Shown here piece after piece: positions 18,668-27,448 of a stretch of 64,000 bases of DNA. Under the pieces are notes generated by a model. The model was not told the DNA's origin. It made no database searches and saw only the letters and a program-made list of their open reading frames with translations. A program made the translations under genes and the position numbers. The DNA comes from Streptococcus suis (GTDB taxonomy: Bacteria > Bacillota > Bacilli > Lactobacillales > Streptococcaceae), in contig NZ_CP082205.1 of NCBI RefSeq assembly GCF_019856455.1, positions 1,426,001 through 1,490,000 of the forward strand, in the 5' to 3' direction. Each line of letters starts with the position of its first letter. Positions within the stretch are counted from its first letter, which is position 1.

Positions 18668-19105
18668 TTATCCTACACTATTCAACAGGGTGATTACTTC
18701 ATCTTCTGACTGAGCATCTGCTAATTTGACAACGTTATCAACATCCGCACAGAAAATTGAGATTTTCTGAATAATTTCCAAATGCTCATCGCCCACACCT
18801 GCAATTCCAAAGAGGACAATCGCAATCTTCGGAGCTTCTTCTGTCCCAAAGTTGACACCTGCTGGCACCTGAACTATGGTAATCCCTGATGATAGGACTT
18901 CCTTTTTCGCGGCATCTGTTCCATGAGGAATGGCAATAAAATTGCCCATGTAAACAGACAATTCTTGGTTCCGCTCAATCATTGCCTCGATGTAGGCTTC
19001 ATTGACATGACCAGCTTGAACCAACTGATGTCCACAGTAGCGAATAGCCTCTTCTTTCGTTGTAAAGGCCTGGTTTAGTTTAATAAGGTTCTGTTGTAAT
19101 TCCAT
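18668..19105 (-). CDS. mtlF: Mannitol-specific PTS enzyme IIA
   Basis: 145 residues. The fructose/mannitol EIIA domain is clear, with the phospho-accepting His in [15 protein letters not shown]. It carries phosphate from HPr to the IIB domain of MtlA. The gene starts 1 bp after mtlR ends, so regulator and EIIA are tightly coupled in translation. Confidence 0.94.
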   Translation of the reverse strand: MELQQNLIKLNQAFTTKEEAIRYCGHQLVQAGHVNEAYIEAMIERNQELSVYMGNFIAIPHGTDAAKKEVLSSGITIVQVPAGVNFGTEEAPKIAIVLFGIAGVGDEHLEIIQKISIFCADVDNVVKLADAQSEDEVITLLNSVG

Positions 19106-19106
19106 G

Positions 19107-21059
19107 TTATTTCTCCAATTTCTTGATAGTTTCGGTAAAGATTGAATTGAGCAACTGGTAAATGATTTCCTGATTGCCCGTCCGGTAAATCTCTGTATAA
19201 AGTTTGTTTTCGATAATGGATTGACTGATAGCTGTCATCAATTCGCGGACTTCTGCCTCCACGCCTAAAGGCGTCAACATGACCAAAATGCGTTGGACCG
19301 CTTCCTGCTGATTATTCATGGAGAGGGCGGAAACACTGTTTTCCAGTTCAACAATAACAAACTGACTATGTCTTACTTGACTAGACTGAGTATGTATAAG
19401 GGCCAGATTTGTCTGAGGAATGGCCAGCGGACTGACTGAAAAGCGGGTCAAGAGTTTGTCTGCCAAGTAAGCTCTATCAGCCACATGATCCAACTCTCCA
19501 ACAGTAGCGACTACTGCCTCATCAAAACTAGTCTGCTGACCAAGATGAATTAGGCGAAAGGATTGCAAGACTTGGCTACTGGCTTTTAAATAGGCCTGCA
19601 GATCGTAATGATTCTCCTCTTTGATGTCTTCCCGTATCAAGACCGTACGATTTTCCTGAATAGCTTGTAGAGTTTCCTGCAAGTCCAGAATTTCCTGGGT
19701 ATTTGGGAAGGTAGAAATCAAATCCAGTCCGTCTTGTCCGACAGGCTTTGTTGTCAAGCAATAATCATAGTGCTCTAAATTCAACTGTGACAGATTTGTC
19801 GTACTCTGAACATCAATCCATTCCACAAATGGTGCGATATTTTTGATTTTTGACACCAAAACACTTGTCGTCAGTGGTCTTTCGTCCGTCACCAAGAGCA
19901 AACGAATTGGATAAATGTCTGGACTTCTGCGCAAGCTTGATGCAAAGTGCAGGGTGACCAGTTCATACTCATATTCATTGTGTAAGTAGGTCGGGAAGAT
20001 ATCCTGTATAACCAAGCTGACCAGTCGATGTAGGAAGGGATTTTTCTGGGTAGCCAGATAAGCAACATTGGTCGTGGCATGATCTGGAAAGAGCATAGGC
20101 ACTGCCAAACTTAAACGAATGTGATTAAATAGCAGAGGAAAAAGAAGCCGATCCTTGATAAAATCAATTTTGGTAAAGCGTGATACCGAGTCAATCAGCT
20201 GGGAGATATTGTAGTAGAAGCTACTATCAAAGCTTTCTCGGAAGAGTGGCACTTCCTGTCGCTTGATAATTAACTCATCTAAAATACTTGCAAAGAAGAT
20301 AATTTCTTGGATATTGTAAAACCGTTTGCCAATCTTTGCTAGATCCATAAAGACTTTCTGCGAAAAATCCAGAGCCTCCTTGGAAACACCGACTCGACTC
20401 TCCAATTCTTCCTGATTGTCAGCTAGGCTCAAGAGAATGATCAGCAACTGCTTGAGTTTAGAATCAATATCACCCAAAACAGTTTGGTGACTTTCAAAGG
20501 CACGACGACTTTCCTCTACCACTTCCTTGTCCAAACTTGGATAGTTGTCATAATTATCCTGCCAGAAGTCTTGAATAGCAATCGCATTGGCTAAAAGGAT
20601 AGCTAAAAGTCGCCTTTTCTGACTATTTGTACCCTCTATTCCATAACCTTTGTGACGCACAAGGCACAGGTCAAAATCCGATAAGCGTTTTTCAATGACT
20701 GCAATATCTTGAATGACCGTCACATTGGAAACTAAGAACTGTTCTTGAAATTGTTCATTGGTTATCACTTCCTGACTGGTCAAGAGCTGATAGATCATGA
20801 GTTCCAAGCGTTGACTAGGAGAATAGGAATCCAAAGTCTTGTAGTCTTCCAGAGCCGACAAATCACCAGACAAATAATACTTCTTCCCGTCCTTAACCAA
20901 ATCGATTTCATGCTCGATCAAAAAATCTGTCAAATCAGACAAGGTCCGATAAACCGTTCGTGAGGACACCTGTAAAATATCAGCCATTTCTTTCAATGAA
21001 AGCTTCCCTACTTGGAGGAAAGCTTTCATCAATTGTTCTTCACGTTTTGTTAATAGCAT
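19107..21059 (-). CDS. mtlR: Mannitol operon regulator with PRD and PTS domains
   Basis: 650 residues. Domains in order: winged helix-turn-helix at the N terminus ([21 protein letters not shown]), a second HTH-like region, two PTS regulation domains (about residues 190-410), an EIIB-like domain, and a C-terminal EIIA-like domain with an EIIA-type motif region near [15 protein letters not shown]. In Gram-positive bacteria MtlR activates the mtl operon when its PRDs are phosphorylated by HPr and its EIIB-like site is not, coupling expression to mannitol flux. It lies between mtlA and mtlF. Confidence 0.9.
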   Translation of the reverse strand: MLLTKREEQLMKAFLQVGKLSLKEMADILQVSSRTVYRTLSDLTDFLIEHEIDLVKDGKKYYLSGDLSALEDYKTLDSYSPSQRLELMIYQLLTSQEVITNEQFQEQFLVSNVTVIQDIAVIEKRLSDFDLCLVRHKGYGIEGTNSQKRRLLAILLANAIAIQDFWQDNYDNYPSLDKEVVEESRRAFESHQTVLGDIDSKLKQLLIILLSLADNQEELESRVGVSKEALDFSQKVFMDLAKIGKRFYNIQEIIFFASILDELIIKRQEVPLFRESFDSSFYYNISQLIDSVSRFTKIDFIKDRLLFPLLFNHIRLSLAVPMLFPDHATTNVAYLATQKNPFLHRLVSLVIQDIFPTYLHNEYEYELVTLHFASSLRRSPDIYPIRLLLVTDERPLTTSVLVSKIKNIAPFVEWIDVQSTTNLSQLNLEHYDYCLTTKPVGQDGLDLISTFPNTQEILDLQETLQAIQENRTVLIREDIKEENHYDLQAYLKASSQVLQSFRLIHLGQQTSFDEAVVATVGELDHVADRAYLADKLLTRFSVSPLAIPQTNLALIHTQSSQVRHSQFVIVELENSVSALSMNNQQEAVQRILVMLTPLGVEAEVRELMTAISQSIIENKLYTEIYRTGNQEIIYQLLNSIFTETIKKLEK

Positions 21060-21088
21060 AGCTTTATTATACTACATTGTTTCAAAAA

Positions 21089-22849
21089 TTACTTGTGCAT
21101 GCGAGCGACAATTTTGTCATACTCTGGTGTAGTCACTAGACTATCAACTACCAAGAGTTGTGCATTCGGTGCAACTTGTTGAACCTCTGCCTGTTGGGCA
21201 ATAGTGGTAACAACCAGAATATTTTTAGCATTGTGCTCTGTTAATTTATCATAAGGAACAGTGGCTACTGGAATACCAATCCCCTTATTTTTAAAGATAG
21301 CTGCTAGAGTTGCTTGACCCATTGTAGCAGAACCTTGGGCTTGACCGTAGGCAAAGACCACTTCGTCGATATAGTTCAAATCTACTTCTGCTTCTGCATC
21401 TAAACTTACTTGCCTGGGAGAAACCTCTTGGGCTTGACCGACTAGTTTCGCAACAATTTCATCATACTTTGGTGAGGTTAAGAAGTTGTCAACTGCGACA
21501 TGAATAGCGCGTGGTGTACGTTGAGCAGCACGGTCCGCCAATTCTTGCTGAGTAACAATCAAGGTATATTCTGTATCTTGCAAGTTGGCAATAGCCTTAT
21601 TGGTAACAGGAATGTCCAATCCAGCTTTTTTAACTTTATCACGGAGTAGCGAAGCACCCATAGCAGAGCTACCCATACCTGCGTCACAGGCGAAGATAAT
21701 TTGTTTAACAGAATTTGCTGAGATTTCTGCAGCGACTGTTTCAACCGCTTGACCTTTAGCAACAGCCTTTGCAGCTTTTGTAGCCGCTTGAGCAGCTTCC
21801 AATGATTCTCCTTCTGACTTGTCAGCTTTCAAGATGATAGAAGCTACCAAGAATGAAGCAAGAGCACCTGCGAATACACCAGCATATACGGCCAATGCAT
21901 TTCCAAATGTATTATCACCTTTTGGTAACATCAAGGTAACCGCAATGATTGAACCTGGAGAGGCAGCACCAGCAAGACCTGCACCCAAGGTTTGGAAAAC
22001 AAAGGTACCAGATACACCACCAGCAATAGCAGCAAGGAAAAGAGCTGGCTTCATCAATACGTATGGGAAGTAGATTTCATGGATACCACCGAGGAAGTGA
22101 ATGACCATTGCCCCCCATGAAGATGATTTAGCAGAGCCTTTTCCAAAGAAGGCATAGGCAAGTAAGATACCAAGACCTGGACCAGGGTTAGCTTCCAAGA
22201 GGAAGAGAACAGACTTGCCAGCTTCCAAGACTTGCTCTGTACCAAGCGGGGTAAAGATCCCGTGGTTGAGGGCGTTGTTGAGGAAGAGTACCTTAGCTGG
22301 CTCGATGATGATGTTAGCAAGTGGCAAGAGTTTCATATCGACAATCGCTTGTACACCATCACCAACCACGCCAGTCATGCTTTCAACGAATGGACCAACA
22401 ACTTTGAAGGTCACCAACATCAAGACAAAACCAATCAAACCAGCAGAGAAGTTGTTAACCAACATTTCCAAACCTGGACGGATTTTTGGCTGAATAGCTT
22501 GGTCAAATTTCTTGATAACCCAGGCACCGAAAGGACCCACGACCATGGCTCCAATAAACATTGGAACAGACGAGCCCTCGATGACCCCCATGGTCAAGAT
22601 GGCACCCATGACACCACCACGTTGACCATAAACATTATAACCACCAGTATAACCAATCAAAAGTGGCAAGAGATATTTTATCATCGGGCCAACAATAGTC
22701 GCAAAGGTTTCATTTGGCAACCAACCTGTTGGAATGAAGAGCGAGGTCAAGACACCCCAAGCGATAAAAGCACCGATATTGGGCATGACCATGTTAGACA
22801 GCGTTGTCCCCAGTTTTTGAAGACGAACACGAATTGAAGTATTTTCCAT
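21089..22849 (-). CDS. mtlA: PTS mannitol transporter subunit IICB
   Basis: 586 residues. The IIC membrane domain (about 1-345, with TPLGTEQ and FLGGIHEIYFPYVLMKP) is followed by a linker of Ala/Lys and a IIB domain with the phospho-cysteine in FACDAGMGSSAMGASLL. A second IIB-like copy follows at the C terminus (FAYGQAQGSATMGQATL) and lacks that cysteine. It imports and phosphorylates mannitol. A longer frame reaches 22921, but AGGAGG sits before the ATG at 22849. Confidence 0.94.
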   Translation of the reverse strand: MENTSIRVRLQKLGTTLSNMVMPNIGAFIAWGVLTSLFIPTGWLPNETFATIVGPMIKYLLPLLIGYTGGYNVYGQRGGVMGAILTMGVIEGSSVPMFIGAMVVGPFGAWVIKKFDQAIQPKIRPGLEMLVNNFSAGLIGFVLMLVTFKVVGPFVESMTGVVGDGVQAIVDMKLLPLANIIIEPAKVLFLNNALNHGIFTPLGTEQVLEAGKSVLFLLEANPGPGLGILLAYAFFGKGSAKSSSWGAMVIHFLGGIHEIYFPYVLMKPALFLAAIAGGVSGTFVFQTLGAGLAGAASPGSIIAVTLMLPKGDNTFGNALAVYAGVFAGALASFLVASIILKADKSEGESLEAAQAATKAAKAVAKGQAVETVAAEISANSVKQIIFACDAGMGSSAMGASLLRDKVKKAGLDIPVTNKAIANLQDTEYTLIVTQQELADRAAQRTPRAIHVAVDNFLTSPKYDEIVAKLVGQAQEVSPRQVSLDAEAEVDLNYIDEVVFAYGQAQGSATMGQATLAAIFKNKGIGIPVATVPYDKLTEHNAKNILVVTTIAQQAEVQQVAPNAQLLVVDSLVTTPEYDKIVARMHK

Positions 22850-22877
22850 ATTATTTTTCCTCCTATTTTGTAAGTTT

Positions 22878-22935
22878 ATTATACAAAACCTCTTGACACA
22901 ATAAAACTCAAATCTTGTCACAATTTTTGTGACAA
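22878..22935 (-). promoter_or_regulatory. mtlA promoter region with three MtlR-like half-sites
   Basis: A TATAAT -10 on the minus strand (22878-22883) has no good -35, as expected of an activated promoter. Upstream lies a perfect 9-3-9 inverted repeat TTGTCACAA-ttt-TTGTGACAA (22915-22935) and a further half-site TTGACACAA (22893-22901) exactly 22 bp, about two helix turns, away. TTGNCACAA resembles the MtlR boxes reported in other Firmicutes; occupancy is inference. Confidence 0.65.
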
Positions 22936-23006
22936 AGCAATCTTCAAAAACAAAAAGACCAATGCATTGGCAAGAAGCCAGCTACATTCGTCTTTATATC
23001 TATCTA

Positions 23007-24821
23007 TTATTCAACCGTAACTGCTTTTGCAAGGTTACGCGGTTTATCGACATCCAGACCACGTTGGAAGGATGCATAGTAGGCAATCAACTGAGTTGGG
23101 ATCACCATAGAGATGCTTGACAAGAATGGATGCACCTTGTTAACAACGATATCATCACCTTCACGGTCCAAGCCTTCTTCCACCACGACCAAAGTGTTCG
23201 CACCACGGGAAACTACCTCTGCGATATTACCACGCGTGTGAGCGGCAACTTTTTCATTGGCAGAAAGCAGAGCAATAACTGGAGTACCGTCTTCAATCAA
23301 GGAGATGGTTCCGTGTTTCAATTCTCCAGCCGCAAAGCCTTCTGTTTGAATGTAAGAAATTTCTTTTAACTTGAGAGCTGCTTCAAGAGTTACATAAAAA
23401 TCTGTACCACGACCGATATAGAAAGCATTGCGAGTGGTTGCCAGGAGTTTCTCAACCTTGTCTGCAATCAAGTCTTTCTCAGAAAGGGTTGCTTCGATAG
23501 ACTGGGCAACGATTGACAACTCATGTACCATGTCAAAGTCGATTGCCTCCTGCTTGCCATTGGCTTCACCGACAGCTTTTGACAAGAAGGCAAGGGCAGC
23601 CACCTGAGCAGTATAGGCCTTGGTTGAGGCTACCGCAATTTCAGGACCTGCATGGAGTAACATGGTGTAAGTCGCTTCGCGAGAAAGTGTTGAGCCAGGT
23701 ACGTTTGTAATAGTCAAACTTGGAATGCCCATTTCATTGGCACGCACCAAGACCTGACGGCTATCTGCTGTTTCACCTGACTGGGTCAAGAGGATAAAGA
23801 GTGGCTTCTTGCTAAGAATTGGCAAGTGGTAGGCCCATTCAGACGCCACACCCAACTCCACAGGGGTATCTGTCAAGGCTTCAATCATGTTTTTGGAAGC
23901 AAAACCTGCATTGTAAGATGTTCCCGCCGCCAAGATATAGATACGGTCTGCTTCTTGCACAGCTTTCACGATTGCAGGGTCAACTATCATCTTACCGTCC
24001 GCATCTGCATAGGTTGAAATCAACTTACGCATAACAGTCGGCTGCTCGTCAATTTCCTTTAGCATGTAGAACGGATAAGTCCCCTTACCGATATCAGACA
24101 AGTCCAATTCAGCCGTGTAGCTGCCACGCTCAATGGCATTGCCTTCGTAGTCAGTCACTTGAACACTGTCTTTGGTCACAATTACCAATTCTTTGTCATG
24201 GATTTCCATATATTCACTGGTTTCACGAATCATCGCCATGGCATCTGAGCAGACCATGTTGTATCCATCACCCAAACCAATCAAAAGCGGAGATTTGTTT
24301 TTAGCAACGTAGATGACATCAGGATTTTCAGAATCGATCAAGGCAAAGGCATAAGAACCTTGGATGATATGAAGAGCTTTTTTGAAGGCTTCCAATACAG
24401 ACAAGCCATCTTCTTCTACGAATTTCCCAATCAAATGAACAGCGATTTCTGTATCTGTCTGACCCTTGAAATCATGACCAGCCAAGTAGTCGTTTTTCAT
24501 TTCGAGGTAGTTTTCGATCACACCGTTGTGAACAAGTACAAAACGACCTGTTTGTGAGGTATGTGGGTGGGCATTGTCCTCAGTTGGTTTACCGTGAGTT
24601 GCCCAGCGAGTATGACCGATTCCTGTTGTTCCCTCAGTCTTATCGCCTACCTTAGCAGACAACTCTGCAATGCGACCTACTGCTTTTACCAAGTGAGCCT
24701 GCTCCCCACCCGTTACGAAAATACCTGCTGAATCATAACCACGGTATTCTAACTTTTCAAGACCTTGAATCAAAATATCAGTTGCGTTTGTATTACCTAC
24801 AACACCAACAATTCCACACAT
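23007..24821 (-). CDS. glmS: Glutamine-fructose-6-phosphate aminotransferase (isomerising)
   Basis: 604 residues, full length. It makes glucosamine 6-phosphate, the entry step to peptidoglycan and other amino sugars. The N-terminal glutaminase begins CGIVGVVGN (catalytic Cys after Met removal); two SIS sugar-isomerase domains follow (ILAAGTSYNAG, LTQSGETADSRQ), and the C terminus ends DKPRNLAKAVTVE with the conserved Lys. No glmS ribozyme was seen upstream; control seems to be by operators flanking the promoter. Confidence 0.97.
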   Translation of the reverse strand: MCGIVGVVGNTNATDILIQGLEKLEYRGYDSAGIFVTGGEQAHLVKAVGRIAELSAKVGDKTEGTTGIGHTRWATHGKPTEDNAHPHTSQTGRFVLVHNGVIENYLEMKNDYLAGHDFKGQTDTEIAVHLIGKFVEEDGLSVLEAFKKALHIIQGSYAFALIDSENPDVIYVAKNKSPLLIGLGDGYNMVCSDAMAMIRETSEYMEIHDKELVIVTKDSVQVTDYEGNAIERGSYTAELDLSDIGKGTYPFYMLKEIDEQPTVMRKLISTYADADGKMIVDPAIVKAVQEADRIYILAAGTSYNAGFASKNMIEALTDTPVELGVASEWAYHLPILSKKPLFILLTQSGETADSRQVLVRANEMGIPSLTITNVPGSTLSREATYTMLLHAGPEIAVASTKAYTAQVAALAFLSKAVGEANGKQEAIDFDMVHELSIVAQSIEATLSEKDLIADKVEKLLATTRNAFYIGRGTDFYVTLEAALKLKEISYIQTEGFAAGELKHGTISLIEDGTPVIALLSANEKVAAHTRGNIAEVVSRGANTLVVVEEGLDREGDDIVVNKVHPFLSSISMVIPTQLIAYYASFQRGLDVDKPRNLAKAVTVE

Positions 24822-24829
24822 ATTCTATC

Positions 24830-24852
24830 ACCTTCAATTCGAACGAATTGAA
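24830..24852 (-). promoter_or_regulatory. Hairpin abutting the glmS ribosome-binding site
   Basis: TTCAATTCG-AA-CGAATTGAA (24833-24852), a 9-bp stem. On the mRNA its 3' arm runs straight into GAAGGTGAT, the ribosome-binding site, so folding could limit glmS translation. The pairing is seen; the regulatory role is inference. Confidence 0.5.
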
Positions 24853-24871
24853 CTTTCTTAAAATTATCTTA

Positions 24872-24967
24872 AATTGGTATAGTCTGATTTTTTTGTTTAA
24901 AAATCAGTAAAATCAGTATATAACAACTTTTTGTACTTGTCAACATTTTAATTGGTATAGTCAGATT
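24872..24967 (-). promoter_or_regulatory. glmS promoter flanked by two NagR-like operators
   Basis: Minus strand TTGACA (24938-24943), a 17-bp spacer, then TATACT (24915-24920). Two direct copies of AATTGGTATAGTCNGATT lie at 24872-24889 (downstream of the start site) and 24950-24967 (upstream of -35), 78 bp apart. ATTGGTATAG is the left half of the GntR-family NagR/DasR-type operator known from amino-sugar genes. Two sites bracketing a promoter suggest repression with possible looping, relieved by an amino-sugar phosphate. Confidence 0.75.
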
Positions 24968-25013
24968 GTTGGATTTCAAATCCAAACAGTTCAACAATTA
25001 ATAAAAGCTGATT

Positions 25014-25556
25014 CTACTGAACCAGCCCTGTTTTTATAAATCCAAATTCTTTTAAGGGACTTAAGCGGAATGTTAGTCTCCCAATAATATCTTTTTCTGC
25101 AATCAATCCAAAACTACGACTGTCCTGATGATTTGTCCTCTTATCATTCAAAACTAAAATATAATCTTTAGGAATGGACTCGAATTGTCCATTCGTCAAG
25201 GTAGCAATTGTAAAATCTTCCGTATAACTTTCTTGTGTATGCGGTGCTTTTAGATAGGATTCTGTTACAATCACATTATCTCTATACAAGACATCATCCA
25301 TATAGGTTACAGTTTCATCAGTAACTGCAATGACTCGACTGACATACTCTTTTCCATCATGTTTATAAAGTATGAAATCACCATGTGTCAGTTTGGCATT
25401 GCGAACGGTAACAATAAAGTCACCTTCTTTGATATAGTCATTTGCCATCTGGGATGTGATGGTTACTGGTTCAAAGAACCATACTCTCAAACCAATCAAT
25501 CCTAAAATCAACAGAATGACCAAACTGATCTGCTTTACTAAATCTCTCTTTACCAT
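25014..25556 (-). CDS. Divergent signal peptidase I-like protein
   Basis: 180 residues: a short cytoplasmic start, one membrane helix (about residues 8-28), and an extracellular S24/S26-type domain. Box E is well kept (LVLNDKRTNHQDSRSFGLI). The usual catalytic serine motif SMxPT reads SQMAND here, and the Lys of the YVKRV-type box is replaced (EYVSRVIAV). So the standard Ser-Lys dyad is not evident, as in the SipA-type proteins of streptococcal pilus loci. It may be a specialised or non-catalytic relative. Start chosen at MVKRD. Confidence 0.72.
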   Translation of the reverse strand: MVKRDLVKQISLVILLILGLIGLRVWFFEPVTITSQMANDYIKEGDFIVTVRNAKLTHGDFILYKHDGKEYVSRVIAVTDETVTYMDDVLYRDNVIVTESYLKAPHTQESYTEDFTIATLTNGQFESIPKDYILVLNDKRTNHQDSRSFGLIAEKDIIGRLTFRLSPLKEFGFIKTGLVQ

Positions 25557-25594
25557 AATCTCTCCAATCAATACTATTATACCATAAACTCAGG

Positions 25595-26215
25595 CTATCC
25601 ATTGATAAGATGATGGTATATTTCCTCAGCTATCACTTGATTTCCAAGAGGTGTCAAGTGCAAGCCATCGCTATAATATTCCAAATGCCCCTTGGTTAAG
25701 AGATAAAGATTGATGACTGGCACATCCAATTCCTGACCAATTGCTGCAATAATGTCTTGTAATTCATCCTCGATAATCTGATTATTCAGTCCAAAACGGC
25801 TGGTTGGCACGAAAGGTGGAATAACCAAGTATAGATCTGGTTGACTAGGTAAACTCAAGTACCGCTCTGCCATTTCCCTATATTCGCTAATAAATCGCTC
25901 CTTATTCCAGTATGGACCACGGCTGTCATTGCTACCAATCATGATAATGACAATGTCCGCTTCGCTCTCAAGGGACAACTGGGCATTTTTCTCATTGAAA
26001 TAGGGATAATCCGACGTTGACTGAAGCGAACGTCCACTCAAACCGAAATTGGACACCTGATAAAGATGCCCCAGCTTCTCTGCTAAAATACAGGGATAGG
26101 CATCTTTTTCACGGTTCTCCAGTCCGTAACCGTAAGTCAGGCTATCGCCAACTGTTGCAACTTTTATGGCCCCACTTCCAACGGTTAGGACCTCTGGATA
26201 CATAATATCTGACAC
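25595..26215 (-). CDS. SGNH/GDSL family hydrolase
   Basis: 206 residues of the SGNH fold: block I VGDSLTYGYG (catalytic Ser), block III IGSNDSRG (Asn), and block V DGLHLTPLG (Asp-His pair). The family comprises esterases and lipases acting on acyl or acetyl groups. No signal peptide is visible, so it is probably cytoplasmic. The start is GTG at 26215, placed 5 nt after GAGGAG; the next ATG is too far from that site. Confidence 0.85.
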   Translation of the reverse strand: MSDIMYPEVLTVGSGAIKVATVGDSLTYGYGLENREKDAYPCILAEKLGHLYQVSNFGLSGRSLQSTSDYPYFNEKNAQLSLESEADIVIIMIGSNDSRGPYWNKERFISEYREMAERYLSLPSQPDLYLVIPPFVPTSRFGLNNQIIEDELQDIIAAIGQELDVPVINLYLLTKGHLEYYSDGLHLTPLGNQVIAEEIYHHLING

Positions 26216-26285
26216 GTGAACTCCTCTGTTTTTCTTATTTATCTATTGTACCATCTTGAAAAAAATAAATATACTTCTGAATTTG

Positions 26286-26294
26286 TGATATAAT
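26286..26294 (+). promoter_or_regulatory. Extended -10 promoter predicting a leaderless mRNA
   Basis: TGATATAAT (extended -10, TATAAT at 26289-26294) lies only 6 bases before the ATG at 26301, so transcription should begin at or next to the A of the start codon. No ribosome-binding site is present. Confidence 0.6.
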
Positions 26295-26300
26295 GAACAT

Positions 26301-27410
26301 ATGAAAAAAAACGTGATAATTATAGGCGGAGGGATTGTCGGCTCAACTGCCGCTTTCTACCTCTCCCAAGATGAAACTGTCAACTTAACCCTCATTGACC
26401 ATGGTGTCGGCACTGCTACTCGTGCAGCTGCTGGGATTATCTGCCCTTGGATGGCCCAAAAGAAAAATAAAGATTGGTATAAACTGACTTCCGAAGGCGC
26501 AGTCTTCTATCGCAAATTGGTCGCAGATTTAGAGTCTGCTGGAGCCAAGGACATCCCTTTCAAGCAAACTGGAACTATCGGCCTGAAGAGCAAGCCAGAA
26601 TTGCTAGAAAAAATCCAAAAGATTGCGGAAGACCGCCGTGTAGATACTCCCACCATTGGTCAAATTACAAGCTTGCAAGGCGAAGAAATCAGCGATTATC
26701 TCCCACCGCTCAAACCTGACTTTTACGGCATTCATTTAGAAGGAGGCGGCCGTATCGATGGTGGGCGTTTGATTGACATTTTGCAGGAAGAAGTTTTGAA
26801 AAATGGCGGAGCGCTTCTACAAGGACAGGCAAAATTGCTAGACGCTCACACTGTCGAACTAGATGGACAAGAGCTGACAGCCGACCACATCATCCTGGCT
26901 ACTGGAGCCTGGCTACCACATATCCTAGAACCACTTGGTTATCGGGTGGATGTCCGACCACAGAAAGGACAATTGTTAGAATTAGACACCAAACACGACA
27001 CCAACAACTGGCCAGTCTGCATGCCCTATGGGCAAATTGACATATTGCCTTTCGAAAAAGGTAAAATCATCGTCGGAGCTACACACGAGGATGATATGGG
27101 GTATGACCTGACACTTGACCCGGAAAAAATTCAAGCTATGCAAGTTAAGGCAGCCGAGTTTATGCCAGACCTAGCCAACTATTCCGTTGCCAGAACACGG
27201 ATCGGAACCCGTGCCTACACTTCAAACTATGCACCATTTTATGGCAATATCGAAGACATGAAGAATGTTTGGGTTGCTAGCGGTCTAGGTTCCTCTGGTT
27301 TGACAAACGGTCCATTTATCGGCTGGCAAATCGCCCAAGAAATCTTAGGGAAGGAAACCAGCTTCGACCGCTCTGCCTATTCTCCTACTAACTACATTAA
27401 AAAACAATAA
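26301..27410 (+). CDS. FAD-dependent oxidoreductase, DAO family
   Basis: 369 residues. The N-terminal dinucleotide-binding motif IIGGGIVGSTAAFYL is followed by the D-amino-acid-oxidase type pattern: ATRAAAGIICPW, RPQKGQLLELD, and the C-terminal FAD contact VASGLGSSGLTNGPFIG. The family oxidises amines or amino acids (glycine oxidase, DadA-like); the substrate is not predictable. It is a single gene with an apparently leaderless start and a terminator. Confidence 0.85.
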   Translation: MKKNVIIIGGGIVGSTAAFYLSQDETVNLTLIDHGVGTATRAAAGIICPWMAQKKNKDWYKLTSEGAVFYRKLVADLESAGAKDIPFKQTGTIGLKSKPELLEKIQKIAEDRRVDTPTIGQITSLQGEEISDYLPPLKPDFYGIHLEGGGRIDGGRLIDILQEEVLKNGGALLQGQAKLLDAHTVELDGQELTADHIILATGAWLPHILEPLGYRVDVRPQKGQLLELDTKHDTNNWPVCMPYGQIDILPFEKGKIIVGATHEDDMGYDLTLDPEKIQAMQVKAAEFMPDLANYSVARTRIGTRAYTSNYAPFYGNIEDMKNVWVASGLGSSGLTNGPFIGWQIAQEILGKETSFDRSAYSPTNYIKKQ

Positions 27411-27418
27411 TATAGCTG

Positions 27419-27448
27419 AAAGGCCACTCGCTCTGAGTAGCCTTTTTT
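27419..27448 (+). terminator. Intrinsic terminator after the FAD oxidoreductase gene
   Basis: AAAGGCCACTC/GAGTAGCCTTT hairpin followed by a T-run, ending just before the stop codon of the convergent protease gene. Confidence 0.8.

Noticed and set aside
24822..25000. glmS ribozyme upstream of glmS
   Set aside because: The conserved ribozyme core is absent; a promoter with two operators occupies the region.
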